Source of the DNA: Evernia prunastri
Taxonomy: Eukaryota > Ascomycota > Lecanoromycetes > Lecanorales > Parmeliaceae
Assembly (NCBI GenBank): GCA_003184365.1
Contig: NKYR01000077.1
Span: forward strand, 62,001 to 126,000
DNA: 64,000 bases
Reading direction: 5' to 3'
The position numbers were made by a program, and so were the translations under genes. Shown here piece by piece: positions 12,220-21,379 of the stretch. Position 1 is the stretch's first letter; each line of letters opens with the position of its first letter. The notes under the pieces were generated by a model. That model was not told the DNA's origin. It worked only from the letters and a program-made list of their open reading frames with translations, and ran no database searches.

Positions 12220-12438
12220 GTGCGAGATAATATTCTTTTTTACTGCGATAGCTTCGAGCGAGATAAGTCTCTATCGATCATTATTTATAATAATACGTCT
12301 ATTTATTATAATGCTAAGCTTGTTAGTTTATATCACGATATTGAAATTCTGCTGAAGTATCTATCTTCGTATTCGTCTAATTTAAATTTCATCAAGATCT
12401 CGTTTTCGATACTTAAAGCGTCAATTAAGAGATATTAA
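12220..12438 (+). pseudogene. Decayed DDE transposase C-terminus (Tc1/mariner)
   Basis: The reading frame gives NNTSIYYNA, then YLSSYSSNLNFIKISFSILK. This aligns position by position with the classical Tc1-type block DNASIHHNA ... YLPPYSPDLNPIExSFSxLK. The differences are P to S, D to N and E to K, each of the kind C-to-T or G-to-A transitions produce; the catalytic Asp and Glu equivalents are therefore lost. No intact frame exists upstream, where the rest of the transposase should lie (about 11550-12220). The 3' side is interrupted by an LTR insertion at 12524. Not functional. Confidence 0.75.
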
Positions 12439-12523
12439 AATATAATTGTATTATACTTTGACGAAGAAAGATACGATAGCTTTTTAAATCTCGTCGTCGA
12501 GACTCAAAAAGAAAGATATAACG

Positions 12524-12676
12524 TGTTACGAGTGTGTCAAGCAGGCACTTGGCAAGTAGTCCTATGGGCTAGGGTCTTGGCACACTCTCCCACTATATGT
12601 ACCATAGTTCCTAGAGATAGCAAGTTCCTTCCTCATCAATAGAATCTTGGTCAACCACCTAGCTACACTCCTAACA
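12524..12676. repeat. LTR copy A (153 bp)
   Basis: Starts TGTTACGAGTGT, ends ACACTCCTAACA. The start differs from copy B (TGTTAGGAGTGT) at one base. Confidence 0.7.
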
Positions 12677-12694
12677 TAANGTTAATGCGTTAGC

Positions 12695-12847
12695 TGTTAG
12701 GAGTGTGTCAAGCAGGCACTTGGCAAGTAGCCCTATGGGCTAGGGTCTTGGCACACTCTCCCACTATATGCACCATAGTTCCTAGAGATAGCAAGTTCCT
12801 TCCTCATCAATAGAATCTTGGTCAACCACCTAGCTACACTCCTAACA
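12695..12847. repeat. LTR copy B (153 bp)
   Basis: TGTTAGGAGTGT at the left end is the exact inverse of ACACTCCTAACA at the right end (12-bp terminal inverted repeat). Followed by the target duplicate TAACG. Confidence 0.7.
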
Positions 12848-12887
12848 TAACGCAATTAATTTCTTTCGAAGAAGTGAAATCTACTGC

Positions 12888-12972
12888 TGTTAGCCACTCA
12901 GCTAAAAAAGCTGGCCCCGAGGGTGTCTGCGCTTGACAGCCGCAGACACCCTATTTGGGCTCATATCTAACA
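12888..12972. mobile_element. 85-bp TG...CA element with hairpin and 5-bp TSD
   Basis: Begins TGTTAG, ends CTAACA, and is flanked on both sides by ACTGC (12883-12887 and 12973-12977). Inside is a perfect 11-bp hairpin (GGGTGTCTGCG / CGCAGACACCC, 12921-12951). It is GC-rich in AT-rich surroundings. Too short for a normal LTR; it could be a SMART-like LTR or a structured SINE/MITE-like unit. Confidence 0.6.
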
Positions 12973-13339
12973 ACTGCAGAAATCAAGACGATATGAATAT
13001 ATTAAAGAATTTAAAAGAATAATGTAGCTAGAAATTATATATATCTAATCGTTCTTCAAAAATACGATCTCTCGACGATCGATACTACTTTCGAATTCGT
13101 CGCCTTCGTTTATCTTATAATCTTCGTTCTCGATAGAGTTTAAAATAGTAAAAGAATTAGAAGAATTAGAAGAACGAGCAGCTGTTACGATATCAACTAA
13201 CTTCTTTTCACGCTTATATACTTTTACTCTCTCAGTTAACTTTCGTCTAATACTCGACTTAATTTTTAGCTATTTTCATTTATACTCAAATTCGTTATCT
13301 TTTCATTGCTAAATGTGTTGAAACTTATAGTGTTAATAT

Positions 13340-13752
13340 ATGTTAAAGAACGAAAGACTTTTGGTGGGAGTTGACTGCTTGATTGAATATGAAGGCTACT
13401 GAGTGCTAGATATCCTTCTCCGGAGCAACGTTATTCCACTCCGAGGCTTGGGCTGGAGAACACATGCCAGATCCATAACAATATATGTAAGGGCCATGAG
13501 GTCTCTAGGCATGAGGCGGCCTGTCAGAAGTCCAGGAATCCAACATACATCTAGGCCAGATTCGGGAGACTATTCCTCTGGTGCAGCTGTGCGGCTATAG
13601 CAGTCGCATAGTAAGTTTGCTTGGCATAGGGGTACACTCTCCCCTGCTAAATATGCTGCCTCTGAGGATTCCCACTTGGGTTCCTCAGGATTCAGTCTAT
13701 CTAGTAACCAATATACGAGTTGCTCAGTCACGCATGCCTAGACCCCGTTACA
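13340..13752. mobile_element. 413-bp TG...CA insertion, possible solo LTR
   Basis: A GC-richer island with sharp edges starts TGTTAAAG and ends CGTTACA. ATATA stands directly on both sides (13335-13339, 13753-13757). The duplication is low-complexity, so the boundary call is weaker than for the neighbours. Interior has no recognisable coding capacity. Confidence 0.45.
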
Positions 13753-14035
13753 ATATAATAACTTGCTTTTTATATTCTTCAAGATCTTTCAATTACGAGA
13801 TTTAGTCTTCAATTTCATTGCGTTAATATAGTCTTTCAGATCAACGTATATCGAGCTACTATCTCTCTACTCTGAAACTACGGAGATAAGCGAAATTATA
13901 ATGACTTTACGACTGAAGATACGACTAGCTAAACGTTGAGAATCGAAATAATCGCGAATAGTAAGCTCAGCTATTAAACGAAAGAATCGAAAGTTTACGA
14001 GACTGATAGAGATCGTTAATAATGTAGATAGTTGA

Positions 14036-14206
14036 TGTTAGGGACTGGAGGTGTATCTGAATGCATTGATTCCGGTATGAACGGAATAATAGCTATAAAG
14101 GTCTAATGATGGCAGAAGGCCGATATTTGTGGGCAGGGCCAAGCCGCGCTAGGCCCGATTCGGCCGAGTGGTAGGAGTCATGGTGTTGTGAGCTGGAACC
14201 ATGACA
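14036..14206. mobile_element. 171-bp probable solo LTR
   Basis: Starts TGTTAGGGACTGG and ends CATGACA. It resembles the 15015 LTR at its start (TGTCAGGGACTTG) and in the GCGCTAGGCC word. Flanks are GTTGA (left) and GCTGA (right), a 5-bp duplication apart from one C/T difference. Confidence 0.45.
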
Positions 14207-15014
14207 GCTGAGATAGTTGAATAATGATAGTAGTCGAAGTACTAGTAGCTGACGCGCGATTACGTATGCGCGCGATATTATTGTTCTTTTTATTCTTTCT
14301 TCTCTTATTTCTCTACTAATTCTTTCATTAACGTTTTTAATTAGTTATTATACTTATAGACGGATTTGTAATAGTAATTCTATTAGTTCGATTCTTCAAA
14401 GCGATCTCTGATCAGCTTCTTAAGTTCTAAGACGAGATTATATAGTATCTTCGCGAATTTCTGTTAGTGAAATAATGGATTAATTCGAAGTAGTTTTGAG
14501 CTTTATAGTTTTATCTAATATACTTTCAGTAAGCTAAAATCTCACGTCTAATGACGACAATAGAATTCATATTATTCTTCGTCGTCTAAGCGCTGAGTAA
14601 TCGATCGATAAAATTAAAATTAGTGAGAACGTCGATAATGCTTATAAATCTATTATCTTTAATTCGATTATTGTGAGTAATAATAATTAATATTATTTTA
14701 TTACTAACAGACTCTTTCTCAATAACTTCAATCTTAATACGAGCGTAACGATATATTAGACTAATTCGAAGCTCTTTTTTTTACTTTCACTTCTTTAATT
14801 TCTCGAGAACTATATTTCGTTTCTCGCGATAATCTTTCGACGTCGTCTTAATGTTGAAATGATTTTATTTAAATACAGTAAGTATACTATGCAAGAGAGT
14901 CGTAACGAGTGAGACTCTATAATATAATAAATATTCCTGTTCTATAGTATACTTACGAGTATATTTATTCTAATTAGCTGACAGTAGAAATAGTGAAACA
15001 GCGTTGTTATCAAG

Positions 15015-15198
15015 TGTCAGGGACTTGACGTTTGATCAGAATGATGTCATGAATCAGGTTTGAATGGAATTCTACTATGAGGTTCTATGTAGAAGGAATG
15101 CTGTTCTAAGTACAAATGTGTAGGTGCGCTAGGCCTAGTCTGGTCTAGCGCCGTTCGCGGAGAAGCTTGGAGCGAAGGTAGACGCTGAGACCGTGACA
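15015..15198 (-). repeat. 3' LTR (184 bp)
   Basis: TGTCAGGG...CCGTGACA on the plus strand, directly beside the polypurine tract. GCGCTAGGCCTAGTCTGG is the most distinctive internal word. Confidence 0.75.
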
Positions 15199-15215
15199 CT
15201 ACCCCCCTCTCANAG

Positions 15216-15399
15216 TGTCAGGGACTTGACGTTTGATCAGAATGATGTCATGAATCAGGTTTGAATGGAATTCTACTATGAGGTTCTATGTAGAAGGAAT
15301 GCTGTTCTAAGTACAAATGTATGGGTGCGCTAGGCCTAGTCTGGTCTAGCGCCGTTCGCGGAGAAGCTTGGAGCGAAGGTAGACGCTGAGACCGTAACA
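15216..15399 (-). repeat. 5' LTR (184 bp)
   Basis: Same length as its partner; the terminal CCGTAACA versus CCGTGACA differs by one transition. Followed by TSD copy TCAAG. Confidence 0.75.
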
Positions 15400-16154
15400 T
15401 CAAGCGTATACTTCTGGATTTCCGTGTTAAACGCAATCTTTTCGCCCTCCCAAAACGATTCCGCCTTGATTTTGTATAGAATCATCTCCTTCTTCGTCTC
15501 CTCCTCCTTCTTTATCTTCTCCTTCTTCGTCTCCTTTTTCTTCGTCTCCTCCTCCTTCTTCTTCTTTCGCATTTCGATCTAAAACGCTCTCTCCACTCTA
15601 TCCTTCTCGTTATTCACTGTTATCTTCAAATCATAAATCATTATTTTTGATAAAGATTGTTTAACAGTGAAAAAAGATTGAGAAGAACGAAAAGATGAGC
15701 TTTTTAATTCACTGAATATTAATTAATCGAAGAAGAACTCTGAGTGTCGTCGTCTGCTAGATAGAAAAGAAAGTTTTGATAAAAACATATTATTTAAAGA
15801 CTCAGATAAATTAAACGACGAACTCGATCGTACGAGATTAAAAAGAGACTCGATGATTGACTCACGACGCTTAGAAGGCTTCGATTTATTAAGTCTTAAT
15901 GATAATATCGTTGATATTGTCTGTTTACGAGACGATATAAGAAGTTTTAATCTGAATTCAGCAGATATAATAGACATAGATATAGTAGACACATCTACTC
16001 TAGAAGAGACTTCGTTTAGTATAATATTTGCACGTCTCTTTCTATCTGAATTCTTTTTAAGACTCGAAAGGATTTTATTGCTTGCAATCATGACGACGAT
16101 ATAGTCTATAAAATGTGATAAGCGAGCCCCCTCTATATGCTTGTGCTATATCGC

Positions 16155-16307
16155 TGTCAAGGAAAATAGGACTGGATGTCATATATTCATGTGTGGTGGA
16201 AAGATTATTGATTAATCTATGTGCCTGCAGGGTAGATATGTGCGGAGATAGCCGCGCTAAGCCTATTCGGGCGGTAGCCTCTGAGGAGGCCTTGGCGTAC
16301 CGTGACA
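16155..16307. mobile_element. 153-bp solo LTR with 5-bp TSD
   Basis: Starts TGTCAAGG, ends CCGTGACA, and is flanked by exact ATCGC on both sides (16150-16154, 16308-16312). GC-rich relative to its surroundings. It is not the same sequence as the 153-bp LTRs near 12.6 kb despite equal length. Confidence 0.65.
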
Positions 16308-16370
16308 ATCGCTCGGATAACTTCAATAATATCTATTTAGAAAGATGGAATGACTGCTAAAACGTCTATA

Positions 16371-16482
16371 TGATACTTATTTGGAATAATAGCATTTGCT
16401 TGCATGAGGTACGGTCCTCACCAAAATTTAGCGGGCCGAGATATGAAGTTGGAGTCTTCGTCAAGGGTTTTGCAAAAAGGAG
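16371..16482 (-). repeat. Right terminal inverted repeat
   Basis: Inverse of 11317-11429; ends ...GCAAAAAGGAG followed by TA. Confidence 0.85.
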
Positions 16483-16484
16483 TA

Positions 16485-17322
16485 CTATTCTGCTACGATT
16501 AGTTACCTCGAGGCTCTGCAGCGTTTTACTGTCAAGATCACGATGCAGATCTTATGCGAGTTAGTTAGAGAGTAAGTTAATAAACAATATGGCATATGGC
16601 TCATTGTTCTTATCAAAGCTCGGATAGTGCTGTGTCTATCAACAAGCAAGCAACCTAAGCAAGCAAGCAATCAACCTAAAAGTACCTTATGTACCTCTGA
16701 GCCTCTAGGTGCACCAAACCCCCACTTCTTGACCTTAATTAAAGGCTTAATTTCCTATACCTTAAAGTACTTAACCCGTGTTCTAAAAAGTAAAAAGTAA
16801 GGTACCAAGCTTTAGATACCTAGGTACACGATTTCTTCTTTTCCATACGTTTCCAGGTACCTATCTTATGGCAAGACAATAATAAACCAAAATACCTAAA
16901 CTATCAGATACCCAATCATAATGAATGTATATCATCCCAAGTTCTCAAACCAAAGTAAATCCACTATCAATTTCTCCGCCCAACAAACTCCAAGCTCTTC
17001 CCAGCCACTGTCTATACATCTTTGCCACAAGGACGCCCACTATGTTCCACTTCTACGCCTATCATCATCCTTCTCGCACGCCCTGACATAATCTCATCCT
17101 CTTGGCGCATCCCCGACTACTCTACCCTCCATCCTCTTCTCCTTTTCCCCCTCCACCAACCCCCCCCAACCCCCAACCGACTACCAACTTTGGGGCTCTA
17201 CCTGCCTCACACAAAGACGACGGTGTGGCCTGCAGAACATCCACCCTTGCCATCTTATACCACTCATTGCCTATCTTGGATATCTTGAGACCTCACCAGC
17301 TGGCAGCGGTCAAGTCTGCCAT
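16485..17322. promoter_or_regulatory. Upstream region of the amino-acid permease gene
   Basis: 838 bp. It contains AAGCAAGCAA repeats (about 16645-16670), TACCTTA/TAGGTACC words (16680-16870), and a pyrimidine-rich stretch with several short upstream ATGs before the coding start. No gene recognised. Confidence 0.45.
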
Positions 17323-19181
17323 ATGGCGAAGGAACCGTTTCAAGAGACCAAAGCAGTCCCCTTCATGCCCTCACCAGAGTCTGGTTCACTCGACTCTAAT
17401 GCCGTTGGTCACACACCGCCAATCTATGATGACAAGGTCGAACCCCGAGCAAGTATCCCCCAACGCATTCTCAACAGCTTCAGGCGGGACCCGAATTCTA
17501 GGGTCACGCCCAGTGGTGTCATTGGTGCCAATGGCGTCGTCTTCGACCCTGAAGCGGCTGCAAAGGCCACCGCGGATTCGCCCTTGGCCAGGAAGTTGAA
17601 GGGGCGACATTTGCAGATGATAGCGATCGGGGGGTCCATCGGTATGACAATCATCCTGCAGCTGCTCAGCTTAGTGCTTATCCTCATACAGGTACTGGTC
17701 TTTTCGTCGCCTCTGGAAAATCCCTTTCGAACGGCGGTCCTGCGTCCGTGTTGATCGCTTACAGTCTTATTGGGGTCATGCTCTTCTGTACAGTTCAAGC
17801 TCTCGGCGAAATGGCTGTCCTCTTCCCAGTCGCTGGCTCTTTCTCCGCCTACTCAACTCGCTTCCTCGACCCAGCTTGGGGCTTTGCGATGGGCTGGAAT
17901 TATGCAATGCAATGGCTAGTGGTCCTGCCGCTCGAAGTTGTCGCCGCAGCAATCACAGTCAGCTACTGGAATTCCAATATCTCTCCTGCCGCCTGGGTTG
18001 CCATCTTCCTCACCATTATCATAAGCATCAACTTGTTCGGCGTCAGAGGCTATGGTGAAGCGGAGTTTGTCTTTTCCATCATCAAAGTCATAGCAGTTGT
18101 CGGCTTTATAGTACTCGGAATCATCCTCGATATTGGTGGCGGTCCCAACGGAGGGTACATAGGGGGAAAATACTGGCATAATCCTGGAGCCTTCCATAAC
18201 GGCTTCAAGGGTCTCTGCTCTGTTTTCGTGACCGCCGCTTTCGCTTTTGCCGGAACAGAACTTGTCGGTCTTGCAGCTGCTGAGACTGCCAACCCTCGCA
18301 AGTCCTTACCAACGGCAGTAAAGCAGGTCTTCTGGCGCATTGCTCTGTTCTATGTTGTCTCTCTAACTCTCGTCGGCTTGCTGGTTCCCTACAGCGACCC
18401 TCGCCTCATAGGCTCTTCAGATTCGGACGCCAAAGCTTCTCCCTTTGTTATCGCCATCAAGAACGCCGGCATCACCGGCCTGGACTCTGTCATGAACGTT
18501 GTCATTATGATTGCAGTGGTATCCGTTGGAAATTCTTCGATATATGGCTCCTCGCGTACCTTGGCAGCCCTAGCGGAGCAAGGCCAGGCGCCCGGGATGT
18601 TTGCTTACATCGACCAAAAAGGGCGTCCACTTGTTGCCATTCTCTTTGCTTCTGCCCTCGGTTTCCTCGCGTTCCTTGCGGCATCAGATAAAGAAGTACA
18701 AGCTTTCTTGTGGATGCAAGCCCTCAGCGGTCTCAGCTCAATCTTTACTTGGGGTTCCATCTGCCTCTGCCATATCCGATTCCGCAGAGCTTGGAAGAAG
18801 CAAGGTAACACCCTTGACCAGCTAGCTTTCCGCTCCCAGGCTGGTGTCTTTGGCTCCTGGGTTGGATTCCTTTTCAACGTCCTGGTGCTCATTGCACAAT
18901 TCTGGACCGGTGTTTCTCCAATACCCAACCAGGATGGCAGTCGTGTGACCGGTGCAGCGGCCTTGACGAAGAACTTCTTCGCAGCATATCTGGCTGTGCC
19001 TATCGTCTTGTTATTCTACATCGTTTACAAGGTCCTTTACAAGACTCCATTCATGAGGTGCAAAGACATGGATCTGAGAACAGGAGTCAGGGAGCTTGAT
19101 TTGAGGGAGCTTGTGGTCGAAGAGGAGGCGGAGAAGGCACAGTGGCCGAAGTGGAAGAAGGCCTACAAACTCTTCTGTTAG
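17323..19181 (+). CDS. Amino-acid permease (APC superfamily, YAT family)
   Basis: Plasma-membrane proton/amino-acid symporter, 602 aa. Exons 17323-17641 and 17692-19181; one 50-nt intron splits the Gly of IAIGGSIGTGLF, the classic TM1 signature of yeast-type permeases. About 106 hydrophilic residues precede TM1, then about twelve TM segments. Family motifs include GKSLSNGGP, FPVAGSFSAYSTRFLDP, GWNYAMQWLVVLPLE, AFAGTELVGLAAAE, and YGSSRTLAALAEQGQAP in the central loop. The C-terminus is long, acidic and Lys-rich, as in permeases regulated by ubiquitination. It looks like a general or broad amino-acid permease (GAP1/INDA1 type), but specificity is not readable. It faces the secreted M20 peptidase gene tail to tail. 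Confidence 0.92.
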
Positions 19182-19563
19182 ACTTCATTCACTGATCTGG
19201 ATTCATGAACTTTCCCACGACTTTGAAACATTGAACGGCGTTGAGGCAAGATTCTGTAATGAGATACAAGGGCAGCGTTCAGACGCATTGGGATCGGACT
19301 GGGCTGTCATGAAGTCTCTGGGCACGGATTAGGACGAGGCAAACTGCGATCTTTGCAAAGATACCCCATGGGCACGGTCGGCTTCTCGGGGTAAAGTACG
19401 GTTAAGATAGGTTCAAATTTTCAGACAGAAAACGCGTTACACAAATGTTTACAACTGTAGAAAGTCTCTCATTCGCAATACGCAGGGGAATGGATTAGGT
19501 AGGTCAATACAATAATTATTAGCCAAGGGGCTTGGACAAGGTCGAGGAATGCTTTCATTATTG
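19182..19563. other. Convergent 3' spacer
   Basis: 382 bp holding the 3' ends of the permease (plus) and peptidase (minus) transcripts. Nothing else seen. Confidence 0.45.
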
Positions 19564-21379
19564 CTAATCCCGTCGCGACTTTAGAGCTTCCCTCACAAGC
19601 CTCTTATATCCCTCTACGGCTGTCAATAGATCGCTATCTTTCAGATGCTGTTGATCATTTCGGAGTCAGTAATTGCTACTTAAGGAGATGTTTACGTCTT
19701 GGGGTACACGCTGAGAGTTTGGACTCCCAACACGTGTCTCAAGGTTCAAAGTTTGAGAACAGGCCCGAGCACACGTACCTCGTGATCTGAGTGAGCAACC
19801 AAAATACTTCCTGGCCCATAAAGATATCGCTTGTGCTTCCCCTTGAGGTTCGGTATACTACACCATTTCAGAGTCAAATTCTCCTTCAAGGACGAATATT
19901 CTGAGTCTGAAGATATTGTGGAAGAGGGAATACATATCCTTGGCTTGTCATGTATGTCCTAAGTCCTGACATGTTATGGAAAGAGGGAGAAACAAATTGG
20001 AAAGGGGTGCTTACTCTGTACCATAGTTGACCGTGATGGTTTCAAATCCTTCCACGTCACTGTCAATGTACACCGGCCCTGGATTTGACATTCGGAGTTA
20101 GTGTTGCTTCTTTGACGGTTGTATCGAGCCTTGGAAGCGCTCATCAGAGTAAAGACCAGTATGCTATGTTTCAAGACTCTAGGTTAAGTGAAAAGGGGGA
20201 AATTTGGACTCTAACACCGTACCATAACTGCCGTCACTGAAATCAAGCTCTAGGTTCTCGTCTACCGCATTGACAGCGTCCGATACCAGTCTCTTCACTG
20301 TTTCCGGGCATCCAGCAGCAATCCTGATTCCAATTGCAGCGCGGGCTTCTTCAGCGATTACGTTGGCAGCAACCCCGCCTGATATTGATCCTATGTTCAG
20401 CGTGCTATCCCCATACTTATCGGAGCTGGGAAGTTGTATTTGCTGCAAAGTAGCCAGAGCAGGCAGGAGCATGTGGTTTGCATTTTGGCCAAGCCAGGGG
20501 TATCCGCTGTGTCCAGCCTTTCCTTGGGCTTTGACGGTAAGGATCAAGACGCCTTTGTGTCCAGATGCGAGTTTGAGCTCTGTTGGTTCGCCGAAGATGA
20601 CTGTCTGCCATTCCATCTCAAGGTCGTTTACCCGTCTCATCCCGTCTCCCCCAGTCTCTTCTCCAACAACGAAGAGAAGGGAGACATCATTTGGGGTGAC
20701 TTCTCGAGAAGCGAGCAACTCTTGGACGGCCTGGAACTGTGTAGCTACACAGGCTTTGTCATCAACGCTTCCCCTACCCCATATCTCACCATGCTTGTGA
20801 TCATAACCGTAGTGTGGAGGAACGGTGTCGATGTGCTTCAATCATTTCGGATTAGCATTGCCACTCCAAGACGAGTCTGAATTTACATGATGTATCGGAA
20901 ACTGCAAGACAAATCATCGGCTTTTGCACCGGCAACATATCGAGGTTCAAAATAAGGTACCAGAGAGAGAGAGAACATGGCGCGGACAAGGTACTTACGC
21001 TCGACAGTAGAACGGGAGTCTCCCGGTTTTCTCCAGGGTATGCTAAAAGATTGAACCTCGGCTTCTGCTTTCTAAGCTTCTCTGCTTGGACGGCGTGGAG
21101 GTTTGTGGGTAGAGGATCGAGATATTGTCTCTCGACAGTGTAATTGTGAGATCTAAGGTACGCATCTAGGAATTCTCCTACGGCTTCCTCGTTGCCAGAG
21201 ATGGACTGAATGTTGACCAGATCTCGTTGTAGCGAGAACAAGGGACTCTTGCCAAAATCTGATTCATCAAACGCGACGGGTTGCTCAAGTGCGAGATTCA
21301 ATTGGTATTGGTCGTGTTGGGAGAAGGTGGTGGTCGCAAAAGCTAGGGCACAATACACAAGGCATAAGGTTGAGAGCAT
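19564..21379 (-). CDS. Secreted M20-family zinc metallopeptidase
   Basis: Extracellular or vacuolar carboxypeptidase/deacylase of the ArgE-DapE-ACY1 group, 406 aa. Exons on the minus strand: 21379-20999, 20835-20223, 20078-20015, 19857-19779, 19647-19564; introns 163, 144, 157 and 131 nt, all longer than the local norm. The signal peptide is about residues 1-21 (hydrophobic, ends FSQ). The metal and catalytic residues are present: H128 and D130 in HIDTVPP, bridging D152 in GRGSVDDKA, the GEE pair near 186-187, FGEPTEL, and the distal His in GPGSILVAHSDHE. The dimerisation (lid) domain GHKGVLILTVKAQGKAGHSG is intact. It probably releases amino acids from peptides or N-acyl amino acids; the adjacent permease fits such a scavenging role (inference). 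Confidence 0.9.

Larger units (their letters stand above)
12524..12847. mobile_element. LTR-retrotransposon insertion: two 153-bp LTRs around one N
   Basis: Two copies of the same 153-bp sequence (12524-12676 and 12695-12847) start TGTTA and end CTAACA, the TG...CA ends of LTRs. They differ at only about three positions. They are separated by 18 bases that include the single N at 12680. TAACG immediately precedes the first copy (12519-12523) and follows the second (12848-12852), a 5-bp target-site duplication that spans the pair. The natural reading is 5' LTR, unresolved interior, 3' LTR, with the interior collapsed in the assembly. A genuinely tiny non-autonomous (SMART/TRIM-like) element is the alternative. 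Confidence 0.7.
15015..15399 (-). mobile_element. LTR retrotransposon with interior collapsed into one N
   Basis: Two 184-bp LTRs (15015-15198 and 15216-15399) are nearly identical, with clean TG...CA ends. TCAAG flanks the whole unit (15010-15014 and 15400-15404), an exact 5-bp target-site duplication. Read on the minus strand, the purine tract GAGAGGGGGGTAG (15199-15211) abuts LTR 15198-15015, as a polypurine tract abuts a 3' LTR. The N at 15213 stands where the gag-pol interior should be. The element is therefore minus-oriented, with its 5' LTR at 15216-15399. Superfamily unknown. Confidence 0.75.
11315..16484. mobile_element. RIP-degraded Tc1/mariner-type DNA transposon with 113-bp TIRs and nested insertions
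   Basis: The left end (11317-11429) and right end (16371-16482, inverted) match over about 113 bp with only about seven differences, several of them C/T or G/A. Both begin CTCCTTTTTGCAAAACCCTTG-like and are flanked by TA on each side (11315-11316, 16483-16484), the Tc1/mariner target. Between them the DNA is AT-rich, full of stops, poor in CpA/TpG but still rich in CpG, as RIP leaves it. A decayed transposase C-terminus is recognisable at 12220-12438. The 5.2 kb span is inflated by at least six LTR-like insertions, annotated separately. The autonomous ancestor was probably much shorter; its family below superfamily level is not resolved. Confidence 0.75.

Noticed and set aside
12524..12847. 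CRISPR-like or tandem MITE interpretation of the repeated 153-bp units
   Set aside because: Only two long copies, eukaryotic context, and the target duplication spans the pair, which fits LTRs better.
15336..15572. Lys/Glu-rich minus-strand ORF
   Set aside because: Pure low-complexity CTT/TTC repeat in AT-rich decayed DNA; half of it lies in an LTR.
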